A DNA stretch of 64,000 nucleotides from Hyphomicrobiales bacterium (GTDB lineage: Bacteria; Pseudomonadota; Alphaproteobacteria; Rhizobiales; Rhizobiaceae): positions 20,664 to 84,663 of the forward strand of contig UCEY01000064.1 of assembly GCA_900471605.1 (NCBI GenBank). Reading direction: 5' to 3'. The first letter of the stretch is position 1. Each line of letters begins with the position of its first letter. The notes beneath the pieces are model-generated. The model was not told the DNA's origin, ran no database searches, and was given only the letters and a program-made list of their open reading frames with translations. A program made the translations under genes and the position numbers. Positions 43,085 through 52,305 of this stretch are shown one piece after another.

Positions 43085-44893
43085 TCAGACGAGCTGGCGA
43101 CCCTTGGCATCGATGGCATTGGCAACCGCTTCGTCGGTAGCTTCGTCCGGCAGCAGCATCTCGTTATGCGCCTTGCCCGACGGGATCATCGGGAAGCAGT
43201 TGGCGAGATTGGCGACGCGGCAATCGAAGATGACGGGCTTCTTGACCGCGATCATCTCCTCGATCTTCCCGTCCAGTTCCTTCGGATCGTCGCAATACAT
43301 GCCGACGGCACCATAGGCTTCTGCGAGCTTGACGAAGTCCGGCATCGCTTCCGTATAGGAATTCGACAGGCGGTTGCCGTGCAGCAACTGCTGCCACTGG
43401 CGCACCATGCCCATGTACTGGTTGTTGAGGATGAAGATCTTGACCGGCAGGTTATACTGGATGGCGGTCGACATTTCCTGGATGCACATCTGGATCGAGG
43501 CGTCGCCCGCGACGTCGATGACCAGAGCGTCGGGATGCGCGACCTGCACGCCGATCGCCGCCGGGAAACCGTAACCCATCGTGCCGAGCCCGCCCGAGGT
43601 CATCCAGCGGTTCGGCTCCTCGAATTCGAGGAACTGCGCCGCCCACATCTGATGCTGGCCGACTTCGGTAGTGATGTAGGTATCGTGCCCCCTGGTCGCC
43701 TCGAACAGACGCTGCAGCGCATATTGCGGCATGATGACGTCGTTGGAGTGCTTGTAGGAAAAGCTCTTGCGGGCCCGCCAGCGGTCGACCTGGCCCCACC
43801 ACTCCTCTGTCTGCGCCTTGGCCGGCTTTTTCGGCAGGGCGCGCCACAGGCGAACCATGTCTTCGAGAACGTGGCCGACATCGCCGAGGATCGGGATATC
43901 GACATGGACGTTCTTGTTGATCGAGGACGGGTCGATATCGATGTGGACCTTGCGCGAATTCGGCGAAAACGCGTTGATGCGCCCGGTGATGCGGTCGTCG
44001 AACCGCGCGCCGATGCAGACCATGACGTCGCAATCGTGCATCGCCATGTTCGCCTCGTAGGAGCCGTGCATGCCGAGCATGCCGAGCCAGTTCTTGCCGG
44101 ACGCCGGATAGGCGCCGAGGCCCATCAGCGTCGAGGTGATCGGGAAATCGGTGAGCTCGACCAGCTCGCGCAGCAGCCGCGAGGCTTCCAGGCCGGAATT
44201 GACGACGCCGCCGCCGGTATAGAGGATCGGTCGGCGCGCCGAAGCCATCAGCTCGATGGCGGCCTGGATGGCGTTGATGTCGCCCTGCGTCCGCGGCTGG
44301 TAGCTGGTGTTCTGGGCGATTTCCGGCTTCGGCGTATAGGTGCCGGTCGCGAACTGGATGTCCTTCGGAATATCGACGACGACCGGTCCCGGACGGCCGG
44401 TCTGGGCAATACGGAAGGCTTCGTGGATGATGCCGGCCAGCTCGTTGACGTCCTTGACCAGCCAGTTGTGCTTGGTGCAGGGCCGGGTAATGCCGACGGT
44501 ATCGCATTCCTGGAAGGCATCGGAACCGATCAGTGTGGTCGGAACCTGGCCGGACAGGCAGACCAGCGGGATGCTGTCCATCAGCGCATCCTGCAGCGGG
44601 GTGACGGCATTGGTGGCGCCAGGACCCGACGTCACCAGCAAGACGCCGACCTTGCCGGTGGAGCGGGCGTAACCTTCGGCCGCGTGGCCGGCGCCCTGCT
44701 CGTGGCGTACCAGAATGTGCTGGATGTCGTCCTGCTGGAAGATCTCGTCATAGATCGGCAGGACGGCGCCGCCCGGATATCCGAAGATATGCTCGACGCC
44801 ATTGTCCTTCAGGGCCTTCAGGACGATCTCTGCGCCAGTCATCTGATTGTCTGGCATTTGGTTGTCTGGCGTCTGATTGTTGGTATCCGTCAT
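43085..44893 (-). CDS. ilvB: Acetolactate synthase large (catalytic) subunit
   Basis: 602 residues. Thiamine-diphosphate enzyme that makes acetolactate or acetohydroxybutyrate. Blocks: GYPGGAVLPIYDEI, the TPP-activating Glu in LVRHEQGAGHAAEG, FAD/oxidase-like middle domain, and the TPP motif GDASIQMCIQE ... ILNNQYMG. The first 20 residues hold an imperfect repeat (NQTPDNQMPDNQMTG). Transcription is probably controlled by the leader at 44955-45071. Confidence 0.97.
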   Translation of the reverse strand: MTDTNNQTPDNQMPDNQMTGAEIVLKALKDNGVEHIFGYPGGAVLPIYDEIFQQDDIQHILVRHEQGAGHAAEGYARSTGKVGVLLVTSGPGATNAVTPLQDALMDSIPLVCLSGQVPTTLIGSDAFQECDTVGITRPCTKHNWLVKDVNELAGIIHEAFRIAQTGRPGPVVVDIPKDIQFATGTYTPKPEIAQNTSYQPRTQGDINAIQAAIELMASARRPILYTGGGVVNSGLEASRLLRELVELTDFPITSTLMGLGAYPASGKNWLGMLGMHGSYEANMAMHDCDVMVCIGARFDDRITGRINAFSPNSRKVHIDIDPSSINKNVHVDIPILGDVGHVLEDMVRLWRALPKKPAKAQTEEWWGQVDRWRARKSFSYKHSNDVIMPQYALQRLFEATRGHDTYITTEVGQHQMWAAQFLEFEEPNRWMTSGGLGTMGYGFPAAIGVQVAHPDALVIDVAGDASIQMCIQEMSTAIQYNLPVKIFILNNQYMGMVRQWQQLLHGNRLSNSYTEAMPDFVKLAEAYGAVGMYCDDPKELDGKIEEMIAVKKPVIFDCRVANLANCFPMIPSGKAHNEMLLPDEATDEAVANAIDAKGRQLV

Positions 44894-44954
44894 TGTCTTG
44901 GTCCATTCGCTGCTGGATTTTTACCGGCGGCTCCTCCGAGCCGGATTGAAGGCA

Positions 44955-44981
44955 TAAAAAAAGGCCCCTTGGAGGAGCCTG
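44955..44981 (-). terminator. Attenuator terminator of the ilvB leader
   Basis: On the minus strand GGCTCC-TCCAA-GGGGCC is followed by seven T residues, 62 bases upstream of the ilvB start and downstream of the leader peptide: a factor-independent terminator whose formation should depend on leader translation. Confidence 0.8.
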
Positions 44982-44990
44982 TCTTTCCGC

Positions 44991-45044
44991 GCATGGGTGG
45001 CTGTCGCCGGATGGTTACACCATCCTGCCCATGCGCGTTCCCAC
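44991..45044 (-). promoter_or_regulatory. Leader pause/antiterminator hairpin
   Basis: CGCGCATGGG near the end of the leader peptide pairs perfectly over 10 bases with CCCATGCGCG, enclosing a second stem GGATGG-TGTAA-CCATCC over the leader stop codon. Ribosome position on the leader would decide whether these stems form, as in classical attenuation. Confidence 0.7.
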
Positions 45045-45071
45045 CACAATAAGAGCGATCGAAATCTTCAT
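45015..45071 (-). CDS. ilvB attenuation leader peptide
   Basis: An 18-codon frame reads MKISIALIVVGTRMGRMV, with Ile, Leu and Val codons clustered at residues 3-10 (I, I, L, I, V, V). It lies about 120 bases upstream of ilvB on the same strand and is followed by alternative hairpins and a terminator. Stalling at Ile/Val/Leu codons should prevent terminator formation when the amino acids are scarce. Confidence 0.8.
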   Translation of the reverse strand: MKISIALIVVGTRMGRMV

Positions 45072-45245
45072 GGCGCGAAGTGTTAGCCAGATAAATGTCG
45101 TTCGTCAACGTGGACATGCTCCAAAAAACGCCATCAGCCTGATTTTACTGCTCCGTTTCCCTGCATTCAGCGATACTGCCTCCTACACGAGTTGTTAAGG
45201 CCGGCACAATATAGTCCCGTTGTTTGGAGGGTAGCGACCCGACGG

Positions 45246-47408
45246 ATGAGCCATGACCCGATCCGCCACCCCAATGATAGGGGCCCGAGTTTGTTGAACA
45301 ACGATCTGCACCGTTCCGCGACTGCAGGTGAGCAGGATCGTCGCGACATCCAGAAGCCCGGCAACCGCATGCTCGGCCGCGTCGTCGCCTGCAACGGCTC
45401 GCACGCCACCATTTCCGCCATTGCCGAAAACGGCGAGACCGATCTGACCGAACTGTGGTCCGTCGGGCGGCTGATCTCCATCAGCGTCGGCGCAAACCGC
45501 GTGGTGGCGCTCGCCTATGCGATGCAGACCGGCGGCAAGGAATGGAGCGAGGGCGGCAATACCAGTTTCCACATCGAGGCCGAACTGCTCGGCGAAGTGC
45601 GCAAGGGTCACGACGGCCGCGACGAGTTCACCGGCGGCATCTCGTGTTATCCCTATCTCGGCGCCGTCGCCCACCGCATCCGTGCGGCCGACCTGGCGCG
45701 CATCTATGACACCGGCAAGAACGATACCTGCGCTGTCGGCAAGCTCACCCAGGACGAAACGATCGACGCGACGATCCATATCCCGTCGATGCTGTCGAAA
45801 CATTTCGCCATCGTCGGCTCGACCGGCGTCGGCAAGTCGACCGCCGTTTCGCTGCTTCTCCACAAGGCGATCGAGGCCGACCCCAAGCTGCGCGTCCTCA
45901 TTCTCGATCCGCACAACGAATTTGCCGCGGCTTTTCCCGAGCACGCCGTCGTCATCGACACCGACACGCTCGACCTGCCCTTCTGGCTGATGCGGCTCGA
46001 AGAGTTTGCCGAGGTGGTGTTTCGCGGCCGGCCCGCGGTGGCGGAAGAACTCGACATCCTGCGCGACCTCATTCCGGAAGCCAAACGCGCCTTCCGCGGC
46101 AACGAAACGTCGCTGATGCGCCGCTCGACCGAAAAGAGCTCGGTCACCGCCGATACGCCGGTGCCCTATCGCATGGCGGACCTTTTGGCGCTGATCGACG
46201 AACGCATCGGCCGTCTGGAAGGACGTGGCGAAAAGCCGTTCCTGCGGTCGCTGAAGATGCGCATCATGTCGGCGATCAACGACCCGCGTTACCATTTCAT
46301 GTTCTCCAACAATACGATCAACGACACGATCATGGAGACCATCGCCCATATCTTTCGCATTCCCGGCGGCGACCGGCCGATCTCGACCTTCCAGCTCGCC
46401 GGCATCCCCTCGGAAGTCGTCAATTCCGTCGCCTCGATCCTCTGCCGCATGGCGTTCGAACTCGCGCTCTGGAGCGGCGGCGCCATCCACATGCTGGTGG
46501 TCTGCGAGGAAGCGCACCGCTACGTGCCGGCCGACCGCGAACTCGGCTTCTTTCCGACACGGCAGGCCATCTCGCGAATCGCCAAGGAAGGCCGAAAATA
46601 CGGCGTCTCGCTCGGCGTCATCACCCAGCGGCCCGGCGAACTCGACCAGACAATCCTGTCGCAGTGCTCGACCGTGTTCGCCATGCGGCTGTCCAACGAC
46701 CGCGACCAGGAAATCATCAAGTCGGCGATCCCCAATTCGTCGATCTCAACGACGAGCTTCCTGTCGTCGATCGGCAATGGCGAGGCGATCGCTTTCGGCG
46801 AGGCGATCTCCGTGCCGATGCGCATGCGGTTCGCCCGCGTCGAGAAAAAATACCTGCCCAAGGCCAATGGCGTCGCCGAAAAGGGCAGCGAGGATACGCC
46901 GGATACGGTCGATCTGCGCACCGTGATCGCCCGCATGCGCGCCGTCAGCGGGCCCGACATTTCCGCATTCCAGCAGAGCTACAGCGCCGCCACGCCTTTT
47001 CCAGAGGGTGCTTCCGGTGTCGAGGACGAAACGGACGACGATTTCCCGCCGGCGGGCGATGCCGAACTCGAGCGCTGGAACCGGGAAATCCGCTCGACGG
47101 GCCATGTGACGATCAATCCTGTTCCGCCGATCGCAAGCAATCCGCAGCCGGAACCCTACCGGCCGGACATGCTGCCGCGCGCCGGCGCACCGGAACAGCC
47201 AGCCGCCCCTCGCCCCGATCGCTTTGCGGAATTGCGCCGCGAGCGTCCCGCCGAGCCGCCGACATCCTACCAGCCTGCGCCCCCGACGTTCCAGCGGCCG
47301 CCTCCGCCGGAGGGAGCGCCGCGCCCCGGTCCGCTGCTTCGCCGCGAAGGATCGTTGCGCGAAAGCCTTCTCAAGAAACCGCTGAGCAGCCTCTACGACA
47401 AGGATTGA
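45246..47408 (+). CDS. HerA-type ATP-binding protein (DUF87) with Pro-rich tail
   Basis: 720 residues from the ATG at 45246. N-terminal HAS-barrel-like region (RMLGRVVACNGSHATI), then the HerA/FtsK ATPase: Walker A VGSTGVGKS near residue 200, Walker B VVCEEAHRYVP near residue 420, arginine-finger region VITQRPGEL. HerA proteins are hexameric DNA translocases acting in repair. The last 180 residues are low-complexity and rich in Pro. No nurA-like nuclease is adjacent. Convergent with miaA. Confidence 0.88.
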   Translation: MSHDPIRHPNDRGPSLLNNDLHRSATAGEQDRRDIQKPGNRMLGRVVACNGSHATISAIAENGETDLTELWSVGRLISISVGANRVVALAYAMQTGGKEWSEGGNTSFHIEAELLGEVRKGHDGRDEFTGGISCYPYLGAVAHRIRAADLARIYDTGKNDTCAVGKLTQDETIDATIHIPSMLSKHFAIVGSTGVGKSTAVSLLLHKAIEADPKLRVLILDPHNEFAAAFPEHAVVIDTDTLDLPFWLMRLEEFAEVVFRGRPAVAEELDILRDLIPEAKRAFRGNETSLMRRSTEKSSVTADTPVPYRMADLLALIDERIGRLEGRGEKPFLRSLKMRIMSAINDPRYHFMFSNNTINDTIMETIAHIFRIPGGDRPISTFQLAGIPSEVVNSVASILCRMAFELALWSGGAIHMLVVCEEAHRYVPADRELGFFPTRQAISRIAKEGRKYGVSLGVITQRPGELDQTILSQCSTVFAMRLSNDRDQEIIKSAIPNSSISTTSFLSSIGNGEAIAFGEAISVPMRMRFARVEKKYLPKANGVAEKGSEDTPDTVDLRTVIARMRAVSGPDISAFQQSYSAATPFPEGASGVEDETDDDFPPAGDAELERWNREIRSTGHVTINPVPPIASNPQPEPYRPDMLPRAGAPEQPAAPRPDRFAELRRERPAEPPTSYQPAPPTFQRPPPPEGAPRPGPLLRREGSLRESLLKKPLSSLYDKD

Positions 47409-47418
47409 GCGGCAGGCC

Positions 47419-48309
47419 TCAGGTCAGCCGCTCCCAGCTCTCGTCCATCTGGTTGCGGAACCAGGTCATCTGACGCTTGGCATATTGCCGTGTCAGCGCG
47501 GATCCGCGCTCGACAACCTCCTCGCGGCTCATGCGGCCTTCCAGCATCTCGGCGATCTGCGCGACGCCGATCGCCTTCATCACGGGCAGGTCCGGCGCCG
47601 GATCGAGCGCCCGCAGCGCCTTCACCTCGTCCACGGCCCCCGTCTCCAGCATCGTCCCGAAACGCCGGTCGATCCGCTCCTGCAGGATTTTTCGGTCCGG
47701 CAGCACGATAAGCTTCTTCGCCCGCGCAGGATCGATCACCATCGGCCCCTGCCTGCCCTGGAACTCCGCGATCGAACGGCCGGTCTCCGCCAGAACCTCC
47801 AGAGCCCTGACGATGCGCTGCCCGTCCTTCGGCTCCAGGCCCGCCGCCACAGGTGCGTCGCGCACCAGAAGCTCCGCATGCAGCGCCTCCGGGCCTTCCT
47901 CCTTCAGACGCAGCCGAACCTCGCAGCGGATACCTTGTGAGATTTCCGGCATGTCGGACAGCCCGCCGGTCAGGGCCTTGAAATAGAGCCCCGTGCCGCC
48001 GACGAAGACAGGCAGCCGGCCGTCGCACTTCAGCTGCGGCAGAAGCGCCGTGACGTCGCGCAACCACTCGCCGGTCGAATAGGCGCGTATCGCCGGCACA
48101 TGCCCGTAGAGCAGGTGCGGCACGCCTTCCATCTCGTCCTCGGCCGGCCGCGCCGTCAGCACCCGCAGGGTGTCGTAGACCTGCATACTGTCGGCATTGA
48201 TCACCACGCCATTGGTCTCACGGGCCAGACGCAATGCGAGCGCCGACTTGCCGCTGGCCGTCGGCCCGGTTATCAGGATCGCATCAAGATTGTCGATAAG
48301 GTCGCTCAT
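47419..48309 (-). CDS. miaA: tRNA dimethylallyltransferase
   Basis: 296 residues from the ATG at 48309; an in-frame ATG at 48339 would add 10 residues. P-loop ITGPTASGKSALAL at the N-terminus, then NADSMQVYDTLRVLTARP, VGGTGLYFKALTGGL, KRQMTWFRNQ near the C-terminus. Adds a dimethylallyl group to A37 of tRNAs reading UNN codons. Divergent from serB with start codons directly abutting. Confidence 0.96.
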   Translation of the reverse strand: MSDLIDNLDAILITGPTASGKSALALRLARETNGVVINADSMQVYDTLRVLTARPAEDEMEGVPHLLYGHVPAIRAYSTGEWLRDVTALLPQLKCDGRLPVFVGGTGLYFKALTGGLSDMPEISQGIRCEVRLRLKEEGPEALHAELLVRDAPVAAGLEPKDGQRIVRALEVLAETGRSIAEFQGRQGPMVIDPARAKKLIVLPDRKILQERIDRRFGTMLETGAVDEVKALRALDPAPDLPVMKAIGVAQIAEMLEGRMSREEVVERGSALTRQYAKRQMTWFRNQMDESWERLT

Positions 48310-49203
48310 ATGGCTTTCGTTGCCACGCTCATTGCCCATCCGTCAAACCCCGTTCTCAACTCGACGCTCGGAGAACAAGCGGCAGAGGCGGTAAAAGCCT
48401 CCGGTCTCTACTGGCTGGCGGATGGCATCGCCTGCGACATCGCCCTGCGCGACGGCTCCGATATCGAAGCAACAGAGGCCGCTCTGCGGGCCATCATCGG
48501 GAGCGCCCCGATCGATCTCGTCATCCAGGACGCGGATACGCGCCGGAAGAAATTCCTGATCGCCGACATGGATTCGACCATGATCGGCCAGGAATGCATC
48601 GACGAGCTTGCCGATGTCGTGGGGCTGAAGGACAAGGTCGCAACCATCACCGCCCGCGCGATGAACGGCGAGATCGCCTTCGAACCCGCCCTTCGCGAAC
48701 GTGTCGCACTTCTGAAAGGCCTGCCGATCACCGTCGTCGACGACGTCATCGCCCAGCGCATCACGCTGACATCGGGCGGAAAGGAACTGATCGCCACGAT
48801 GAAGGCCAGGGGCCATTACGCCGCCCTCGTCTCGGGCGGCTTCACCGTCTTCACCAGCCGCATTGCCGCAACCCTCGGCTTCGACGAGAACCGCGCCAAC
48901 ATCCTCCTCGAAAAGGACGGTATCCTGACCGGCGAAGTGGCTGAACCCATCCTCGGCAAGCAGGCCAAGGTCGACGCACTCCTCGCTATCGCCGAAAGGC
49001 TCGGGATCGCGCCGGAAGACACGATCGCCGTCGGCGACGGCGCCAACGATCTCGGCATGCTCGGCATCGCCGGCTCCGGCGTGGCACTGCACGCCAAGCC
49101 CACCGTCGCAGCCCAGGCCAGGATGCGCATCGACCACGGCGACCTCACCGCCCTGCTTTACATCCAGGGCTATCGAAGGACGGATTTCACAACACCGGAC
49201 TGA
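48310..49203 (+). CDS. serB: Phosphoserine phosphatase
   Basis: 297 residues. An N-terminal ACT-like region precedes the HAD core: nucleophile motif IADMDSTMIGQECIDE, LVSGGFTVF (motif II), and GDGANDLGML (motif IV). Last step of serine synthesis. The start ATG at 48310 directly follows the complement of miaA's start codon, so no intergenic base separates the two genes. Confidence 0.96.
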   Translation: MAFVATLIAHPSNPVLNSTLGEQAAEAVKASGLYWLADGIACDIALRDGSDIEATEAALRAIIGSAPIDLVIQDADTRRKKFLIADMDSTMIGQECIDELADVVGLKDKVATITARAMNGEIAFEPALRERVALLKGLPITVVDDVIAQRITLTSGGKELIATMKARGHYAALVSGGFTVFTSRIAATLGFDENRANILLEKDGILTGEVAEPILGKQAKVDALLAIAERLGIAPEDTIAVGDGANDLGMLGIAGSGVALHAKPTVAAQARMRIDHGDLTALLYIQGYRRTDFTTPD

Positions 49204-49241
49204 CCGCAAGTCCCATTGATATTTACGGATATGTATGTACG

Positions 49242-49550
49242 ATGGGAACGGTTATACCAAGGTTCGAATGGGATCCTCAAAAAGCCCGGATCAACGAAGC
49301 CAAGCACAAAATCTCCTTCGAGCTTGCACAGCAGATCTGGGACGATCCGCTGCGAATGATCATTCCGGATGCCGTTTATGACGGTGAGGAACGATGGCTG
49401 GCAATCGGATTGGTCGGACCCGTGGCCATGCTGGTCGTGGCTCACGTCTATCGTGACAATGATCTCGGTGAAGTCATACGGATCATAAGTGCCCGAAAGG
49501 CAACCGCGCATGAAAGGAAGCGTTATGAGCACGAAAGGTCTTACAGATAA
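49242..49550 (+). CDS. brnT: BrnT-family toxin
   Basis: 102 residues. FEWDPQKARINEAKHKISFE at the N-terminus and IRIISARKATAHERKRYE at the C-terminus are the signatures of BrnT, a RelE-fold ribonuclease toxin. The antitoxin gene overlaps its 3' end by 26 bases. Confidence 0.93.
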   Translation: MGTVIPRFEWDPQKARINEAKHKISFELAQQIWDDPLRMIIPDAVYDGEERWLAIGLVGPVAMLVVAHVYRDNDLGEVIRIISARKATAHERKRYEHERSYR

Positions 49551-49812
49551 GCAGCGGCGCGAGCTCGATGCTCTTGAGCGGCTTTCGGACGACGCAATCG
49601 ATACAAGCGACATACCGGAAATCACCGAGGAACAATGGCGATTGGCCAAGCGCGGCGATCTTTATCGGCCGTTGAAGAAGTCCGTGACAATCCGTCTGGA
49701 TGCCGACATCATCGAATGGTTCAAGGAGCATACGGCCGGTAGCGGCTACCAGACCGAGATAAACAGCGTGCTTCGCCAACACGTCGCACAACAGGAAAAG
49801 AAATCCGCCTGA
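49525..49812 (+). CDS. brnA: BrnA-family antitoxin
   Basis: 95 residues from the ATG at 49525 (AAGGAAGCG upstream). C-terminal ribbon-helix-helix (VTIRLDADIIEWFKE and GYQTEINSVLRQHV) binds DNA and neutralises BrnT; the pair autoregulates. The order toxin then antitoxin is normal for brnTA. Confidence 0.92.
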   Translation: MSTKGLTDKQRRELDALERLSDDAIDTSDIPEITEEQWRLAKRGDLYRPLKKSVTIRLDADIIEWFKEHTAGSGYQTEINSVLRQHVAQQEKKSA

Positions 49813-49827
49813 GATCGCGCCCGGACC

Positions 49828-50418
49828 ATGCCCCCAAGGATCATCCTCGAAACCGAACGCCTGCGCCTCCGAAGCTGGATCGACGGTGACCGTGATCTCT
49901 TTCGCGAGATCAATTCCGATCCGAAGGTGATGGAGTTCTTTCCGTTCCGCCGCACCCACGAAGAGGCGGATGCCTTCCTCGCCAAGCTCAACGACGCGAT
50001 CACCGAGACCGGGCTCGGCTTCTATGCGCTGGAACTCAAGGAAACGCAGGAGCCCATGGGTTTCTGCGGCCTGTCGCTCGCCAGCATGCCGGATATCTTT
50101 CCGATCGAGACGGTGGAGATCGGCTGGCGGCTCGCGACCCGGTTCTGGGGCAACGGTTATGTCACCGAAGCCGCCCGTGCGCTCCTCGACTTCGCGTTTG
50201 GTGAGAAACAGCTCGACGCGGTCGTGTCCTTCGCCGTCGGCGAAAACAGACGTTCGACCGCCGTGATGAAACGCCTCGGCCTGCATCGCATCACCGGCAT
50301 GGATTTCGACCATCCACGGGTGCCCGATACGCACCCGCATCTGAAACCGCACGTCGTCTATGCGGTGACGCGGGACGAATGGCTGCGCCAGAAAGCGGCC
50401 GCGGGACGCACCCGCTGA
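49828..50418 (+). CDS. GNAT-family N-acetyltransferase (RimJ/RimL-like)
   Basis: 196 residues. Starts ILETERLRLRSWIDGD, typical of Acetyltransf_3 (RimJ/RimL/RraB-like) enzymes; acetyl-CoA region IGWRLATRFWGNGYVTEAAR. May acetylate protein N-termini or small amines; substrate unknown. Follows brnA by 15 bases, perhaps by chance. Confidence 0.87.
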   Translation: MPPRIILETERLRLRSWIDGDRDLFREINSDPKVMEFFPFRRTHEEADAFLAKLNDAITETGLGFYALELKETQEPMGFCGLSLASMPDIFPIETVEIGWRLATRFWGNGYVTEAARALLDFAFGEKQLDAVVSFAVGENRRSTAVMKRLGLHRITGMDFDHPRVPDTHPHLKPHVVYAVTRDEWLRQKAAAGRTR

Positions 50419-50433
50419 CCGCTTCGCATCGAT

Positions 50434-52083
50434 TTACTCCAGCGGCAGCGCCACGAAGCGCAGGTTGCCGGAAGGATCCGAGACCATCACATGCGCGTTT
50501 CGGCGGCCTTCGGATTTGAGGACGGCGATCCGCTTGACGACGTCAGCCGGGCTTTCGACGAAATCCTGGGCCACCTCGACCACCACCTCGCCGACCTTCA
50601 GCCCCTTCTGGGCGGCGGGCGAATTCGGCACAACGGCGGTGATCAGCACGCCTTCGACGCTCTCGACGATGCTGAAACTCTTGCGGCGGGCCTCGTCGAG
50701 CACCGCGAGCGTCATGCCGAAGGCCGAGGCCGGATCCTGGCTGAGTTCGCCCTTCTGGTCGCCGGGCGGCTTGTTGTTGGGGGTCTTGTTCTCCCCTTGG
50801 CCTTCAGGCATGGCCGGCTGGTCGTCGTCCTCCTCCTGCGGCTCGGCGCTATCCTCCAGACGGCCGAGCGTCACCTTGACGGTCTGCTGCTTGCCGTCGC
50901 GCAGGATCACCACGTCGACTTCCTTGTTGACCGGGCTTTCAGCGACGATGCGCGGCAGATCGCGCATCTCGTTGACCGGCTGGCCGTCGAAGGTGAGGAT
51001 CACGTCGCCCGCCTTGATCTCGCCGTTCTTGATCGGTCCGCCATTGACGACGCCCGATACCAGCGCGCCGCGCGCCTTGTCGAGGCCGAGGCTTGCCGCC
51101 ACGTCGTCCGTCACCGGCTGGATGCGCACGCCAAGCCAGCCGCGGCGCGTCTCCCCGAATTCGGTGAGCTGGTGCACGACGTTTTCGGCAAGCTCCGTCG
51201 GCACGGCAAAACCGATGCCGATCGAGCCGCCGGACGGCGAAATGATCGCGGTGTTGATACCGATCACCTCGCCGCGCATGTTGAACAGCGGGCCGCCGGA
51301 ATTGCCCTTGTTGATCGCCGCGTCGGTCTGGATGAAGTTGTCATAGGGGCCGGCATTGATGTTGCGGCCGCGGGCCGAAATGATGCCGAGCGTCACCGAA
51401 CCGCCGAGCCCGAACGGATTGCCGATCGCCATCACCCAGTCGCCGATCCGCATGCGGCGCGAATCGCCGAAACGCACCGCCTTCAGCGGCGCCTTCGGCT
51501 CGACCTTCAACACGGAAAGGTCGGTCTTGGTATCCGTCCCGACCAGTTTGGCCTTGAGTTTCGTGCCGTTCGGGAAAATCACCTCGATGTCATCGGCGCC
51601 TTCGATGACGTGGTTGTTGGTGACCACGTAGCCGGAGGGATCGATCACGAAGCCCGAACCCAGCGAGGAAACCTTCTGGTTGCTGCCCGGGTTGCCCCGG
51701 CCGTCGAAAAAGTCCTCGAAGAATTCCTGGAAGGGCGAGCCTTCCTGGATCTGCGGCTGCGGGCCGGCACCCTGGTCCTTGACGCTCTGCGAGGTCGAGA
51801 TGTTGACAACCGCGTCGAGCAGGCCCTCGGCCAGATCGGCGATCGAGCCGGGGCCGCCGCCTGCCATCGGCCCGGGAGCCGGAGGCGGGTTGAGGGTGGG
51901 CGACGGCGTCGGCGGAGCGGGCAGCATCGGCCCCGGAGAAGCGCCGGCCGGCGGATTGGCGTTCTGCCCCGGAGCGGCTGGGACCGCCGTCTGGGCAATC
52001 GCCTGCAAGGGCTGCGCCAGCAGGGCAAAAGTTGCCGCAAGCGTGACGGTGCGCTTGAAGGTCGATCGAACCGAATGAGCCAT
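50434..52083 (-). CDS. degP: Do-family periplasmic serine protease (DegP/HtrA)
   Basis: 549 residues from the ATG at 52083 (GAGGATGCC upstream). Signal peptide (TFALLAQPLQAIAQ), a Pro/Gly-rich linker, trypsin-like domain with triad His in TNNHVIEGAD, Asp in DTKTDLSVLKV and Ser in NKGNSGGPLF, then two PDZ domains. It degrades or refolds misfolded envelope proteins. Lies downstream of hflKC, whose products regulate FtsH, forming a protein-quality-control block. Confidence 0.95.
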   Translation of the reverse strand: MAHSVRSTFKRTVTLAATFALLAQPLQAIAQTAVPAAPGQNANPPAGASPGPMLPAPPTPSPTLNPPPAPGPMAGGGPGSIADLAEGLLDAVVNISTSQSVKDQGAGPQPQIQEGSPFQEFFEDFFDGRGNPGSNQKVSSLGSGFVIDPSGYVVTNNHVIEGADDIEVIFPNGTKLKAKLVGTDTKTDLSVLKVEPKAPLKAVRFGDSRRMRIGDWVMAIGNPFGLGGSVTLGIISARGRNINAGPYDNFIQTDAAINKGNSGGPLFNMRGEVIGINTAIISPSGGSIGIGFAVPTELAENVVHQLTEFGETRRGWLGVRIQPVTDDVAASLGLDKARGALVSGVVNGGPIKNGEIKAGDVILTFDGQPVNEMRDLPRIVAESPVNKEVDVVILRDGKQQTVKVTLGRLEDSAEPQEEDDDQPAMPEGQGENKTPNNKPPGDQKGELSQDPASAFGMTLAVLDEARRKSFSIVESVEGVLITAVVPNSPAAQKGLKVGEVVVEVAQDFVESPADVVKRIAVLKSEGRRNAHVMVSDPSGNLRFVALPLE

Positions 52084-52272
52084 CTGGCATCCTCGCTGTT
52101 GGATTGTCCGCATCACCCGGAAGAGCGGCTCTCGACCCGGGCCGGCCATTGGAGCCTTTGAATCGGGCGGAGTTTCGGCAGAGCATAAGACGGAATGACG
52201 GCGGTGGAAATTACCTTTTCGTGAGGATCGTGCCCTCTACCCGCCACGCCTGTGGATGGTCCTGTGATGAAA

Positions 52273-52293
52273 GGGGCGGCTTTGCGCCGCCCC
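52273..52293 (-). terminator. Intrinsic terminator after hflC
   Basis: GGGGCGGC-(5)-GCCGCCCC, followed on the minus strand by TTTC, 13 bases downstream of the hflC stop. Strong stem, short T tract; it should separate hflC from degP. Confidence 0.7.
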
Positions 52294-52305
52294 AAACGTG
52301 TCGGA

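Noticed and set aside
43166..45052. Plus-strand open frame of 628 codons
   Set aside because: Antisense shadow of ilvB, low-complexity composition and no ribosome site.
50491..52161. Plus-strand open frame of 556 codons
   Set aside because: Antisense shadow of degP, whose protease motifs are unmistakable.
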